From positions 1 through 64,000 of the forward strand of contig JACPQD010000028.1 in the NCBI GenBank assembly GCA_016190665.1: a stretch of DNA of 64,000 bases, read 5' to 3'. Shown one piece after another: positions 17,559 to 25,567 of the stretch (the first letter of the stretch is position 1; the number at the start of each line of letters is the position of its first letter). The translations under genes and the position numbers were made by a program. A model generated the notes under the pieces. The model searched no databases and had not been told where the DNA came from. It saw only the letters and a list, made by a program, of their open reading frames with translations. Source of the stretch: Chloroflexota bacterium (GTDB taxonomy: Bacteria; Chloroflexota; Dehalococcoidia; JACPQD01).

Positions 17559-18578
17559 ATGAGAGCAGCCGTTCTTCGGGAAAAGGGACGCTTTTCACTC
17601 GAGGACTTGCCAATGCCCACCCCGGGGCGAGGCGAGGTGTTGGTGAAGGTGAGCCACTGCGCTATCTGCGGCTCGGATATCAGCCGCTTCGCCACCGGCC
17701 GGTGGAGCATCGGGCTGGTCCTGGGCCATGAGTTCGTTGGCAGCGTGGCGGAGGTCGGTGAAGGCGTCGAAGGGTGGGCGGCGGGCGACCGCGTGGTGGT
17801 GGACCCCATTACGGAGTGCGGGAACTGCGAGTGGTGTCTCCGGGGAAAGGGGCACCTCTGCCCCAACCGGGGCGGCAGCGGGCTGGTGATGGGAAACAAC
17901 GGCGGATACGCCGAATACACTAAGGTCAAGGCCGTCCAGTTGTTCCGCGCCCCCGAGAGGGTCGGAGAAGTAGAATCGACCATGGCCCAGTGCCTGGCTG
18001 TTGCGCTGCACGGCTTTCGCCGCGGCGAGGTGAAAGCCGGAGACAAAGTAGTGGTGATTGGCGCCGGACCTATTGGGCTTTTCGTGGCTGCGCAGGCCAG
18101 GCTGGCAGGCGCGGGTAAAGTGTACGTGGTGGAGAAGGCCCAGGGGCGGAAAGAGGCGGCGGCGCAGATGGGGGCCGACGTCGTCCTGGACCCCACTGAG
18201 ACAGAGGTCCGACAGCAGCTTGTGAAGCTTACGGGGACCGGGGCTGACGTGGTTTTCGGGTGCGCTGGGGCTCCGCAAGCGATTGAGAACTGCTTCGCGA
18301 CGGTGACGCCTGGGGGCACAGTCGTCCTTGTGGCGGCGCACTGGAAAGCGGAGATCACCTCCGACGTGACCGACAACGAAGTTACGGTAAAGGGGACCAA
18401 GGCCTACACCCGCCGCGAGTTCGGCGAGGCCGTCGATCTCCTGGGGAGCGGGAAGATCGATTGCAGGCCGTTGATCACGTCCGTCGAACCCCTGAGTAAT
18501 ATTCAGCAGGTGTTCGAGACCTTGCAGACGATTACGACTCAGGTGAAAGTCCTGATTGCCCCGTCGAAAATGCGCTAG
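17559..18578 (+). CDS. Zinc-dependent alcohol dehydrogenase (threonine/sorbitol dehydrogenase-like)
   Basis: MDR-superfamily dehydrogenase, 339 residues, with all zinc ligands present, unlike the one at 1900: catalytic CAICGSDI and GHEFVG, and structural CGNCEWCLRGKGHLC. The cofactor fold shows VVIGAGPIGLFVAAQARLAG and ends in a Glu (VYVVEK), which usually means NAD. ATG 17559 lies behind GCAGGAG; a longer frame starting at 17418 would translate the G-rich repeat and is unlikely. It probably oxidises a secondary alcohol made in the pathway of the neighbouring dehydratases. A 9-bp-period repeat begins just after its stop. Confidence 0.9.
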   Translation: MRAAVLREKGRFSLEDLPMPTPGRGEVLVKVSHCAICGSDISRFATGRWSIGLVLGHEFVGSVAEVGEGVEGWAAGDRVVVDPITECGNCEWCLRGKGHLCPNRGGSGLVMGNNGGYAEYTKVKAVQLFRAPERVGEVESTMAQCLAVALHGFRRGEVKAGDKVVVIGAGPIGLFVAAQARLAGAGKVYVVEKAQGRKEAAAQMGADVVLDPTETEVRQQLVKLTGTGADVVFGCAGAPQAIENCFATVTPGGTVVLVAAHWKAEITSDVTDNEVTVKGTKAYTRREFGEAVDLLGSGKIDCRPLITSVEPLSNIQQVFETLQTITTQVKVLIAPSKMR

Positions 18579-18581
18579 GCG

Positions 18582-18614
18582 TTCGACCGGGCCGACCAGC
18601 CCGACCCGTCGGAC
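18582..18614. repeat. 9-bp-period tandem repeat (diverged)
   Basis: TTCGAC, GCCGAC, CCCGAC and TCGGAC start at 18582, 18591, 18600 and 18609, nine bases apart. The units are more diverged than in the arrays at 8880 and 10956 but keep the period. Confidence 0.55.
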
Positions 18615-18708
18615 GGCGTAGTGCAGGTGCTGCTCGCCCGCCGACGACGGGGGGCGGCCTCCGAATTACTGCCGCAAGACATAGACAAGAAGTGCAGGAG
18701 GTTCGTAG

Positions 18709-19830
18709 TTGACGCAACAGGAACATGCCCGCATCACCGATGAGATGATTGAATCCCTCAGGAGCCGCATCGGCCTGGACCTGCGGGTGCCCATCTTCAA
18801 TGAGGTTGCCACGAAGGATGCCATCCGCCACTGGTGCCAGGGCATGGGGGATGACAATCCGCTCTATCTCGATACCGATTACGCCAGCAAGACCAGGTAC
18901 GGTTGCATCATCGCTCCGCCCTGCTGGCTCTACAGCGTGCACTGGCCGGGGGGACTGGTTGGGCTTCCGGGCATCCACGGTTTCCATTCCGGCAACGACT
19001 GGGAATGGTTCATCCCCATCAAGGTCAATGACCAGATCATAGCTCAGCGCAAGCTTTACGACGTGGTGGAGAAGCCGAGCCGGTTCGCGGGACGCTTGGT
19101 CATTGTCTATACCAAGGTGAAGTACTTCAACCCGCGGGACGAGCTCATCTCCACCTCCATCGGCTGGAGCGTCCGCACGGAGAGACAGGCCAGCCAGGAA
19201 AAAGGCAAATACGCTGAAATCAGGAAAGCCACTTATACGCCGGAGGAGCTGCGGGCCATCGAGGACGCCTCCGAGGCCGAGGAGATCAGGGGGGCTAACC
19301 GTTGTTATTGGGAGGATGTGAAGATCGGCGATGAGATGGGACCGATCATTAAGGGTCCCCTTACCATGAGGGATATTATTGCCTGGACCATAGGCAACGG
19401 CTCGCCCTTCATGCGCGCCCACAGATACGCTCTGCGGTACCGGCGGCGCCATCCCGCCGTAGAGATGATTGACCGGACCACCGGCCAGGTGGACGTGCCA
19501 GAGCTGGTGCACATGGAGGACACCCGGGCTGGCGAGATCGGCATTCCGGGCGCCTACGATTATGGCTCCCAGCGCATGTCATGGCTCGGGCATCTTCTCA
19601 GTAACTGGCAGGGCGATGACGGCGCCACCAGAAAGCTGCACGGCGAGCTGCGCATGTTCAATGTCATCGGAGACACGCAGTGGATCAGAGGCAAGATAAC
19701 CAGGAAATACGTTGAGAAGGACGAGCACCTGGTGGACTGCGACATATCCTGCACTAACCAGCGCGGCGAAGTAACAGCCCCGGGCAACGCCACCCTCGCT
19801 CTGCCTTCTAGAACTCTGGAGGGATTCTAA
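18709..19830 (+). CDS. Double-hotdog acyl dehydratase (FAS1-like/MaoC), paralogue 1
   Basis: A 373-residue protein with two hotdog domains: an N-terminal FAS1-like dehydratase domain (FNEVATKDAIRHWCQGMGDD, then YGCIIAPPCWLYSVHWPGG) and a C-terminal MaoC-like domain (about 205-373, beginning WEDVKIGDEMGPIIKGPLTM and continuing YGSQRMSWLGHLLSNW). Such proteins hydrate or dehydrate acyl-thioesters. TTG start at 18709 behind GCAGGAGG. The second paralogue (22050) is highly similar over the full length and begins with the same N-terminal pattern (EHARITDEMI / QHAVLTDEMV), so this start is well supported. Confidence 0.88.
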   Translation: MTQQEHARITDEMIESLRSRIGLDLRVPIFNEVATKDAIRHWCQGMGDDNPLYLDTDYASKTRYGCIIAPPCWLYSVHWPGGLVGLPGIHGFHSGNDWEWFIPIKVNDQIIAQRKLYDVVEKPSRFAGRLVIVYTKVKYFNPRDELISTSIGWSVRTERQASQEKGKYAEIRKATYTPEELRAIEDASEAEEIRGANRCYWEDVKIGDEMGPIIKGPLTMRDIIAWTIGNGSPFMRAHRYALRYRRRHPAVEMIDRTTGQVDVPELVHMEDTRAGEIGIPGAYDYGSQRMSWLGHLLSNWQGDDGATRKLHGELRMFNVIGDTQWIRGKITRKYVEKDEHLVDCDISCTNQRGEVTAPGNATLALPSRTLEGF

Positions 19831-19889
19831 GGGAATCGTTCATGCCCCGATTACATCGGGGCGCCACCAAGGATGACAACCGTGGTTCT

Positions 19890-19939
19890 ATACCCCGCAC
19901 TGAAGTACGGAGTATACCGCGTACTTTAGTGCGCGGTAT
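19890..19939. other. Long imperfect inverted repeat
   Basis: ATACCCCGCACTGAAGTACG (19890-19909) pairs with 19920-19939 at 18 of 20 positions around a 10-base loop. No T-run follows. It lies 60 bases after the dehydratase stop. Confidence 0.6.
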
Positions 19940-19966
19940 GTATGCGAATTCCTATTTTCGTAGCAA

Positions 19967-20139
19967 TGATGAGTGATGAGTGATGAGTGCGGTGTCACGG
20001 ATGGGCACCGGATAAACGGATATGGGCAAACGCCAGGGGGGGTAGGGGCCAGTCCACCGAGCCCATTCCGTCCACGGGGAGGGATTTGTGGGCAGGACTT
20101 GGGGAGGCTGAAAGCTGAATGCTGGCCGCTGAAAGCTGG
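19967..20139 (+). repeat. Dispersed intergenic repeat, copy 1
   Basis: This stretch contains three tandem GATGAGT units, GCGGTGTCACGGATGGGCA, GGATAAACGGATATGGGC, a GTCCAC 9-bp-period array (20052, 20061, 20070) and a GCTGAAAGCTG motif twice. The same blocks in the same order recur at 23175-23325. It fills most of the 325-base gap before the SBP at 20156. Confidence 0.75.
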
Positions 20140-20155
20140 ACAAGGAGGCTCTCTC

Positions 20156-21865
20156 ATGAACGTGAAAGGCTACGTGCGAATTGCCAGTCCCCTGATGCTG
20201 CTGGCGGTAATCCTGGCCAGTTGTGCTCCGGCGGCGGCGCCCGCTCCCACGCCGAAGCCGGCCGCCCCGGCGGCGAAGCCGGCTGAGAAGGTGCCCACGG
20301 CCAAGCCGGCGGCCACGCCGGAAGCTAAGCCAGCGGCGCCAGCAGCCACCCCGAAGCCCGCCGCCGATCAGCCCCGGTCCGGTGGCATCCTGCACATCTC
20401 CATGTACGCCCTGGTGCAGCATTACGACATCCACCAGAACACCAGTGTGGCGGGGATGCACCCTATGCAGCATGCTTATAACAACGTGGTCGCCTATGAT
20501 CCTCTGGACCCGGAGAAGATAGTGGGCGACCTGGCGCAAAGCTGGGACATGAGCCAGGACGGCACCGTGTTCACCTTCCGCCTCCATCCTGGCGTGAAAT
20601 GGCAGGACGGAAAGTCTTTCACCTCGGCGGATGCCAGGTTCACCCTGGAAAGGATTCAGAATCCCCCCAGGGGCACGGTCGTCCCGCGAATCCGTGAGCT
20701 GGTGCAGGTGGTCAAGAGCGTCGAGACGCCTGACGCTCAGACTTTGAAGCTCACTCTGAAGAACCCCAGCGCTTCTTTCCTCGGCAGCTATGCCACCTCC
20801 TGGTTCGCTGTGTTCCCCAAGCATGTCATCGAAGAAAAGGGCGACATGAAGCGCACCATAATGGGGACTGGCCCCTTCAGGTTCAAGTCCGACGTGCCCG
20901 GGTCCAGCTTCGAGCTGACCAAGAACGCGGACTACTTCAAGAAAGGCCGGCCCTACCTTGATGGCATAAGGTACTACGTCCTGGTGGACGCCTCCACCCG
21001 GTTCGCCGCCTTCCGCACTAAGCGAGTGCAACTCGCCGCCGCCCCTTACGGGCTGATGCCGGAGCAACTCGAGACGGTGAAGAGCACCATGCCGCAAGTG
21101 ACCACGGCGCAATACCAGGGGGCCACCTGGTTTGGCCTGTACGTGATGACCACGAAACAGCCCTGGAGTGACCTGAGGGTGCGCAAGGCCATGAGCCTGG
21201 CTATCGACCGCCAACTGGGCGTGAAGACCGTGGAGTCGACGGCTGGGGCGGTGGCTGGGCCCATCCCGCCAGGCAGTTGGTCGCTGCCCGAGGACGAGCT
21301 GCTGAAAATGCCAGGCTTCCGTCAGCCCAAAGATGCTGACCGAGCGGAGGCCAGGAAACTTCTCGCGGAGGCAGGTCAGGCCAACCTGAAGTTCAGCATG
21401 CTCTTTCGCACGGGCGCGCGATACGCTGCCGCCGCCGAGTTCCTCAAAGACCAGTTGGGCACCATAGGCGTGGAAATGTCCCTCAAGCCCATCGAATATA
21501 CCCAGCTCCTTGACCTGGTCAACCGCCACGATTTCGATGCGGCGATGATGATGGGCACCTGGACCATCTATGACCCGGACGACCTGCTCCTGCAGTTCTA
21601 CCGGTCCGATGCGGTGCGGAACTACGGCGTGTACAAAGACGCGGAGATCGACAAGCTCGTTGACGAACAGTCCCGGATGCTCGACCAGGCCAAGCGCAAG
21701 GAGATGGTCTTGCAGACGCAGAGGATAATCCTGGACAGGGTGCCCTTCGTTCTCAGCCATTGGGCGAACTACATCGCCGGCTGGTGGCCGGAGGTCAAGA
21801 ACTTCAAGAAACCCTTGAGCCAGTTCTCGTACTTCCGACTCGAGGATGTCTGGCTGGCGCAATAA
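20156..21865 (+). CDS. ABC substrate-binding lipoprotein, family 5 (long tether)
   Basis: A 569-residue SBP with lipobox ILASC (C23) and a long, repetitive Ala/Pro/Lys tether of about 55 residues. The binding domain starts SGGILHISMYALVQHYDIHQ. The end reads YFRLEDVWLAQ. ATG 20156 follows AAGGAGG; a longer frame upstream lies in the dispersed repeat and is not credible. It sits between the two paralogous dehydratases, which suggests a shared substrate class such as a carboxylic acid. The 636-residue open frame on the opposite strand is a shadow caused by codon bias. Confidence 0.92.
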   Translation: MNVKGYVRIASPLMLLAVILASCAPAAAPAPTPKPAAPAAKPAEKVPTAKPAATPEAKPAAPAATPKPAADQPRSGGILHISMYALVQHYDIHQNTSVAGMHPMQHAYNNVVAYDPLDPEKIVGDLAQSWDMSQDGTVFTFRLHPGVKWQDGKSFTSADARFTLERIQNPPRGTVVPRIRELVQVVKSVETPDAQTLKLTLKNPSASFLGSYATSWFAVFPKHVIEEKGDMKRTIMGTGPFRFKSDVPGSSFELTKNADYFKKGRPYLDGIRYYVLVDASTRFAAFRTKRVQLAAAPYGLMPEQLETVKSTMPQVTTAQYQGATWFGLYVMTTKQPWSDLRVRKAMSLAIDRQLGVKTVESTAGAVAGPIPPGSWSLPEDELLKMPGFRQPKDADRAEARKLLAEAGQANLKFSMLFRTGARYAAAAEFLKDQLGTIGVEMSLKPIEYTQLLDLVNRHDFDAAMMMGTWTIYDPDDLLLQFYRSDAVRNYGVYKDAEIDKLVDEQSRMLDQAKRKEMVLQTQRIILDRVPFVLSHWANYIAGWWPEVKNFKKPLSQFSYFRLEDVWLAQ

Positions 21866-22049
21866 CAGCTATCAGCGTACAGCAGTCAGCTATCAGGAGT
21901 TGGCGGCTGAGGGCTGACGGCGAGGATTCTTGCTCCTGCAAGCGCACAGCATTTTGGCGTACACAGTGCGCGGTCAGCCGTCAGACAATCAATCCGTTGC
22001 AGGCTGAAAGCTGACCGCTGAAATCTGAGAGCTTAAGGGAGGGTACAGC

Positions 22050-23171
22050 ATGGTCGAACAGCAACACGCAGTGTTGACCGACGAAATGGTCGCGGACTTG
22101 AAGGGCCGCATCGGGATGAACCTGCGAGCGCCAATGTTCAATACGACGGCCACCCAGGATGCCATCGCTCACTGGTGCCAGGGCGTCGGCGATGACAACC
22201 CCCTTTATCTGGATGAGACCTACGCCGGAAAGACGCAGCATGGCGGCATCATCGCGCCGCCCTGTTTCCTTTACAGCGTCCACTGGCCGGGCGGCATGAT
22301 TGGCCTCCCGGGAATTCATGGTTTTCACTCTGGCAATGACTGGGAGTGGTTCAAGACCATCAGGCTCAATGATAAGTTCACCGTCCAGCGAAAGCTCTCC
22401 GATGTGACCGAGAGGCCCAGTCGCTTCGCCGGGCGTCTCATGCTCGTTTACACCAAGGTCAGATACCTCAATCAGCGAGGCGAGCTGGCCGCCACCTCCA
22501 TCGGCTGGAGCGTGCGCACGGAGAGGCAGGCCAGCGGGGAGAAAGGCAAGTACGCGGGCATTACGAAGGCCACTTATACTCCTGAAGAGTTGCGGGACAT
22601 CGAGGAGGCTTATCGGAAAGAGGAGGTCCGGGGCAGCGAGCCTCGCTACTGGGAGGATGTCAATGTTGGCGACGAGATGGGGCCCATCGCCAAAGGGCCT
22701 CTCAGCATGCGGGATATCATGGCGTGGATCATCGGCAATGGCTCACACTTCATGTTTGCCCACAAGCTCGCCCTCAAGTACATGGAGAAGCATCCGGCCG
22801 TGAAGATGGTCGACAGCACCACGGGGCAGGTGGACGTGCCGGAGCTGGTCCATATGGAGGAAAGCCGTGCCGGCGAGATCGGCGTACCGGGCGCCTACGA
22901 TTACGGCTCCCAACGCATGTCCTGGCTGGGCCATCTTCTAACGAACTGGCAGGGCGACGATGGCTTCACCAAAAAGATGCACGGCTCGCTGCGCATGTTC
23001 AACGTCATAGGGGACACCCAGTGGGTCAAGGGCAAGGTGACGAAGAAGTACGCTGAGAACGGCGAGCACCTGGTGGACTGCGATATCTGCTGCGAGAACC
23101 AGCGCGGCGAGATCACCGCGCCGGGTAACGCCACGATTGTCCTGCCCTCGCGGACGCTGGAGGGGTTCTAG
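22050..23171 (+). CDS. Double-hotdog acyl dehydratase (FAS1-like/MaoC), paralogue 2
   Basis: A 373-residue near-duplicate of the protein at 18709: same length, same two hotdog domains, same ends (ALPSRTLEGF versus VLPSRTLEGF). Main differences are conservative, for example HWPGGMIGLPGIHGF versus HWPGGLVGLPGIHGF. ATG start behind AGGGAGGG. The pair, split by an SBP gene, looks like a duplication followed by specialisation. The enoyl-CoA hydratase and the FrhB-like gene follow downstream, consistent with breakdown of an acyl-CoA by hydration. Confidence 0.88.
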   Translation: MVEQQHAVLTDEMVADLKGRIGMNLRAPMFNTTATQDAIAHWCQGVGDDNPLYLDETYAGKTQHGGIIAPPCFLYSVHWPGGMIGLPGIHGFHSGNDWEWFKTIRLNDKFTVQRKLSDVTERPSRFAGRLMLVYTKVRYLNQRGELAATSIGWSVRTERQASGEKGKYAGITKATYTPEELRDIEEAYRKEEVRGSEPRYWEDVNVGDEMGPIAKGPLSMRDIMAWIIGNGSHFMFAHKLALKYMEKHPAVKMVDSTTGQVDVPELVHMEESRAGEIGVPGAYDYGSQRMSWLGHLLTNWQGDDGFTKKMHGSLRMFNVIGDTQWVKGKVTKKYAENGEHLVDCDICCENQRGEITAPGNATIVLPSRTLEGF

Positions 23172-23174
23172 GAA

Positions 23175-23325
23175 ATGATGAATGATGAATGCGGTGTCAA
23201 CAGATGGGCAACGGATAAACGGATGTGGGCGGACGCCAGGGGTTTAAGGGTCGGGAGTTAGTCCACTCAGTCCATCCCGTCCACGGAGGAGGAATCCTGG
23301 CGAAAGCTGGCCGCTGAAAGCTGAT
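23175..23325 (+). repeat. Dispersed intergenic repeat, copy 2
   Basis: Repeats the block order of 19967-20139: ATGATGAATGATGAATGCGG, then GATGGGCAACGGATAAACGG, a GTCCAC 9-bp-period array (23261, 23270, 23279) and GGCCGCTGAAAGCTG. It ends about 28 bases before the enoyl-CoA hydratase start. Confidence 0.75.
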
Positions 23326-23352
23326 CGCCGATTGCTACGCAAGGAGGACAAC

Positions 23353-24120
23353 GTGGCGTACGAAACGATGCTCTACGAGAAGGAGGGCCGGATCGCCTAT
23401 GTGACCCTCAACCGTCCGGCGGCGGGGAATTCTTTTAACTCTACCTTGTGCCGCGAGATAACCGATATCTGGCACGATATCATGACCAGCGAGGACGTCT
23501 GGGTGACGGTGGTCACGGGCGCCGGGGACAGGTTCTTCTGCACCGGCGTTGACGTCAAGGAGGCGTCCACGGCCAAGATAGGGGACATCTGGCTCCCCAT
23601 ATCCCGGATGATGGCGGAGACCTACAAGCCCACCGTCCTGGCGGTGAACGGCATCTGCGCCGGCGGCGGGTTGCATTTCATTTGTGACAGCGACATCGCC
23701 ATCTGCTCGGAGAACGCCTCCTTCTTCGACCCTCACGTCAACGTGGGCTTCGTGACGGGATGGGAGCCGGTGGGGCTGAGCCGCCGGATACCGCTGGCCT
23801 ATGTTCTCAAGATGGCCCTCCTGGGGAGCAAGTTTCGCATCGACGCGCAGAAAGCCCTTCAGATCGGCATGGTCACCGAGGTGATGCCGCTGGACAAACT
23901 GCAGGATCGTGCCACGGAGATCGCCGAGATCATCCTGGAGAACTCGCCGCTGGCGGTGAGGTTCTCCAAGAAGGCCATCATGCAGGGGCTGAACATGGGC
24001 CTGAGCGGCGCCCTGGAGAACTCCGCGCCGATCCTCAAAGAAGTCTGGTACACGGAGGACCACGCCGAAGGCAAGCGCGCCTTCGCCGAGAAGAGGAAGC
24101 CGGTCTGGAAGGCGAAGTAA
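23353..24120 (+). CDS. Enoyl-CoA hydratase/isomerase family protein
   Basis: Crotonase-fold protein of 255 residues, acting on an acyl-CoA. The CoA/oxyanion segments are clear: YVTLNRPAAGNSFNST, VTGAGDRFFCTGVDVKE and VNGICAGGGLHFICDSDIAI. The two catalytic Glu positions of classical hydratases are not plainly conserved (DPHVNVGFVTGWEPVG occupies the second), so the reaction could be hydration, isomerisation or hydrolysis. GTG start behind AAGGAGG. The FrhB-like gene begins two bases after its stop, so they are translated together and probably act in one pathway. Confidence 0.88.
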   Translation: MAYETMLYEKEGRIAYVTLNRPAAGNSFNSTLCREITDIWHDIMTSEDVWVTVVTGAGDRFFCTGVDVKEASTAKIGDIWLPISRMMAETYKPTVLAVNGICAGGGLHFICDSDIAICSENASFFDPHVNVGFVTGWEPVGLSRRIPLAYVLKMALLGSKFRIDAQKALQIGMVTEVMPLDKLQDRATEIAEIILENSPLAVRFSKKAIMQGLNMGLSGALENSAPILKEVWYTEDHAEGKRAFAEKRKPVWKAK

Positions 24121-24122
24121 TA

Positions 24123-25310
24123 ATGTCTGGCTTCGATAAGCTGCAAACTGAGGTCATCGGCGCGGGGCTGTGCACCGACTGCGGCATGTGCGCCGCGGTC
24201 TGCCCCCGGGGCATCGTGGTCATGGACTACGACATCGAGGAGCCGAGGCTGACGGGAGTTTGCCATCCGCGTTGCCAGGTCTGCTATATGAGCTGCGCAG
24301 GGAAAGACATCCCTGTGCCCGAACTGGAGCGGATGGTCTTCGGCCGTGAACGCAACCCTTCCCAGGAGTTGCTGGGCATTTGCCGCGAGTTCCGCAAAGG
24401 GCAGTCCACCGAAGATAAGGTGAGGGTCGCGGGCGCCACCGGTGGACTCATCTCAGGTCTCCTCATCTATGCTCTGGAGCGAGGGATCATCGACGCCGCC
24501 ATCGTCGTGGGGATGATGGAGGACCGTCCCTGGCGCGCCATGCCCAGGCTCGCTACCAACAAGGAGCAGGTGATGGCCGCCGGCCAGTCCAAGCTGCAGA
24601 TGGTCCCGGCAGACGCAGCCCTGGGCGAAGCATTGCGCCAGGGCTTCAAGAAGCTGGCCGTGGTGGGCCTGCCCTGTCACATCCACAGCCTGAGGAAAAT
24701 GCAGCTAGCGCGCAATGCCACGAAGCTGGCCGGTTGCGTAAAGTTCGTGATAGGCCTGCTCTGCGGCGGAAACTGGACGCACAAGGCCACCGAGCACGTC
24801 ATCGACGAGGTCTGTGGCGTCTCCCTGGAGGAAGTGGCAAAGGTGGAGTATCGTGGTGGCGAATATCCCGGCAACTTCCGGGTGACGACCAAGGATGGCC
24901 GACAGGTGTCCGTCACCTCGCCGGTGCGCCGCAACCACTGCTGGGGCTTTCGCCATGACCGGTGCGGCGGCTGTTTTGACTACTCCAACGACCTGGCGGA
25001 CATTTCCGTCGGGGACTACCATCATGCGGAGATGGTGCGGGGAGTGCCCGGCTGGTCCGCCTTCATTATCAGGACGAGTACGGGGCTGGAACTGGTGGAA
25101 GCCGCTCAGGCGGCGGGCTACGTCGCTACGGAGACCATCGAGGAGGAGTACCTGCTTACCGGCGCCTACGAGTGGAAGATTCATGGCAGCAGCTATCATC
25201 TGGAAGAACGACGACGGCACGGCTTGCCGTGCCCGGACTTCCACCTGCCGCTTACGCCGGGCCCCCTGCGCCGCAGGCTGCCCTATGACCATCCTCATTT
25301 CAAAGCGTGA
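24123..25310 (+). CDS. FrhB/FdhB-like Fe-S flavoprotein
   Basis: A 395-residue protein of the coenzyme F420 hydrogenase/dehydrogenase beta-subunit family. It has an N-terminal ferredoxin-like cluster (CTDCGMCAAVCPRG, then CHPRCQVCYMSC), the family middle domain with GATGGLISGLLIYALE, VVGLPCHIHSLRK and GLLCGGNW, and a C-terminal cysteine segment (HDRCGGCFDYSNDLADISVG). Members pass electrons between F420 or NAD, FAD and Fe-S centres. A redox role for the product of the adjacent crotonase is inferred. ATG start two bases after the upstream stop, with no strong ribosome site of its own, as expected for coupling. Confidence 0.88.
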   Translation: MSGFDKLQTEVIGAGLCTDCGMCAAVCPRGIVVMDYDIEEPRLTGVCHPRCQVCYMSCAGKDIPVPELERMVFGRERNPSQELLGICREFRKGQSTEDKVRVAGATGGLISGLLIYALERGIIDAAIVVGMMEDRPWRAMPRLATNKEQVMAAGQSKLQMVPADAALGEALRQGFKKLAVVGLPCHIHSLRKMQLARNATKLAGCVKFVIGLLCGGNWTHKATEHVIDEVCGVSLEEVAKVEYRGGEYPGNFRVTTKDGRQVSVTSPVRRNHCWGFRHDRCGGCFDYSNDLADISVGDYHHAEMVRGVPGWSAFIIRTSTGLELVEAAQAAGYVATETIEEEYLLTGAYEWKIHGSSYHLEERRRHGLPCPDFHLPLTPGPLRRRLPYDHPHFKA

Positions 25311-25323
25311 AGATACAAGGAAC

Positions 25324-25414
25324 AGTCTGAACCGCTGATTGGCACAGATTTATGGATTTCACTGTTTTCATATGAGCGCCATCTGCGCCATCAGTGTAAT
25401 CAGCGGTTCAGACT
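25324..25414. repeat. Palindromic element with perfect 17-bp terminal inverted repeats
   Basis: AGTCTGAACCGCTGATT at 25324-25340 is matched by its exact reverse complement at 25398-25414 around a 57-base centre. It is MITE- or REP-like and has no coding capacity. It lies between the FrhB-like gene and an SBP remnant. Confidence 0.8.
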
Positions 25415-25462
25415 TTGAACTGCGGATCGGCCACAAGCATAAGGAGGTCCCGCATGCTGACG

Positions 25463-25554
25463 CTGCGGTGGGCGCCTGGTCGAGCGTGAGGGACTACAAG
25501 CCGGGCATCGGGCTGTCCAACAATGTCCAGTTCCGAGACGTCTGGCTGGCGAAG
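25463..25554 (+). pseudogene. Remnant of an SBP gene (C-terminal tail)
   Basis: In one frame this encodes VGAWSSVRDYKPGIGLSN and then NVQFRDVWLAK, the characteristic last ~30 residues of the SBPs in this window. Just upstream, a ribosome site (AAGGAGG at 25441) and an ATG (25455) open a different frame that stops after eleven codons. This looks like an SBP gene whose body was deleted, leaving the leader joined to the tail. It lies next to the UGSC partner gene. Confidence 0.7.
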
Positions 25555-25567
25555 AATCGAGGTTGCC

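Noticed and set aside
19967-20140. CRISPR array from short tandem repeats
   Set aside because: Units are 7-9 bp with no unique spacers of constant length.
19952-21862. 636-residue minus-strand frame over an SBP gene
   Set aside because: Exact shadow of the SBP at 20156; the + strand frame has signal peptide, lipobox and family motifs, the minus frame none.
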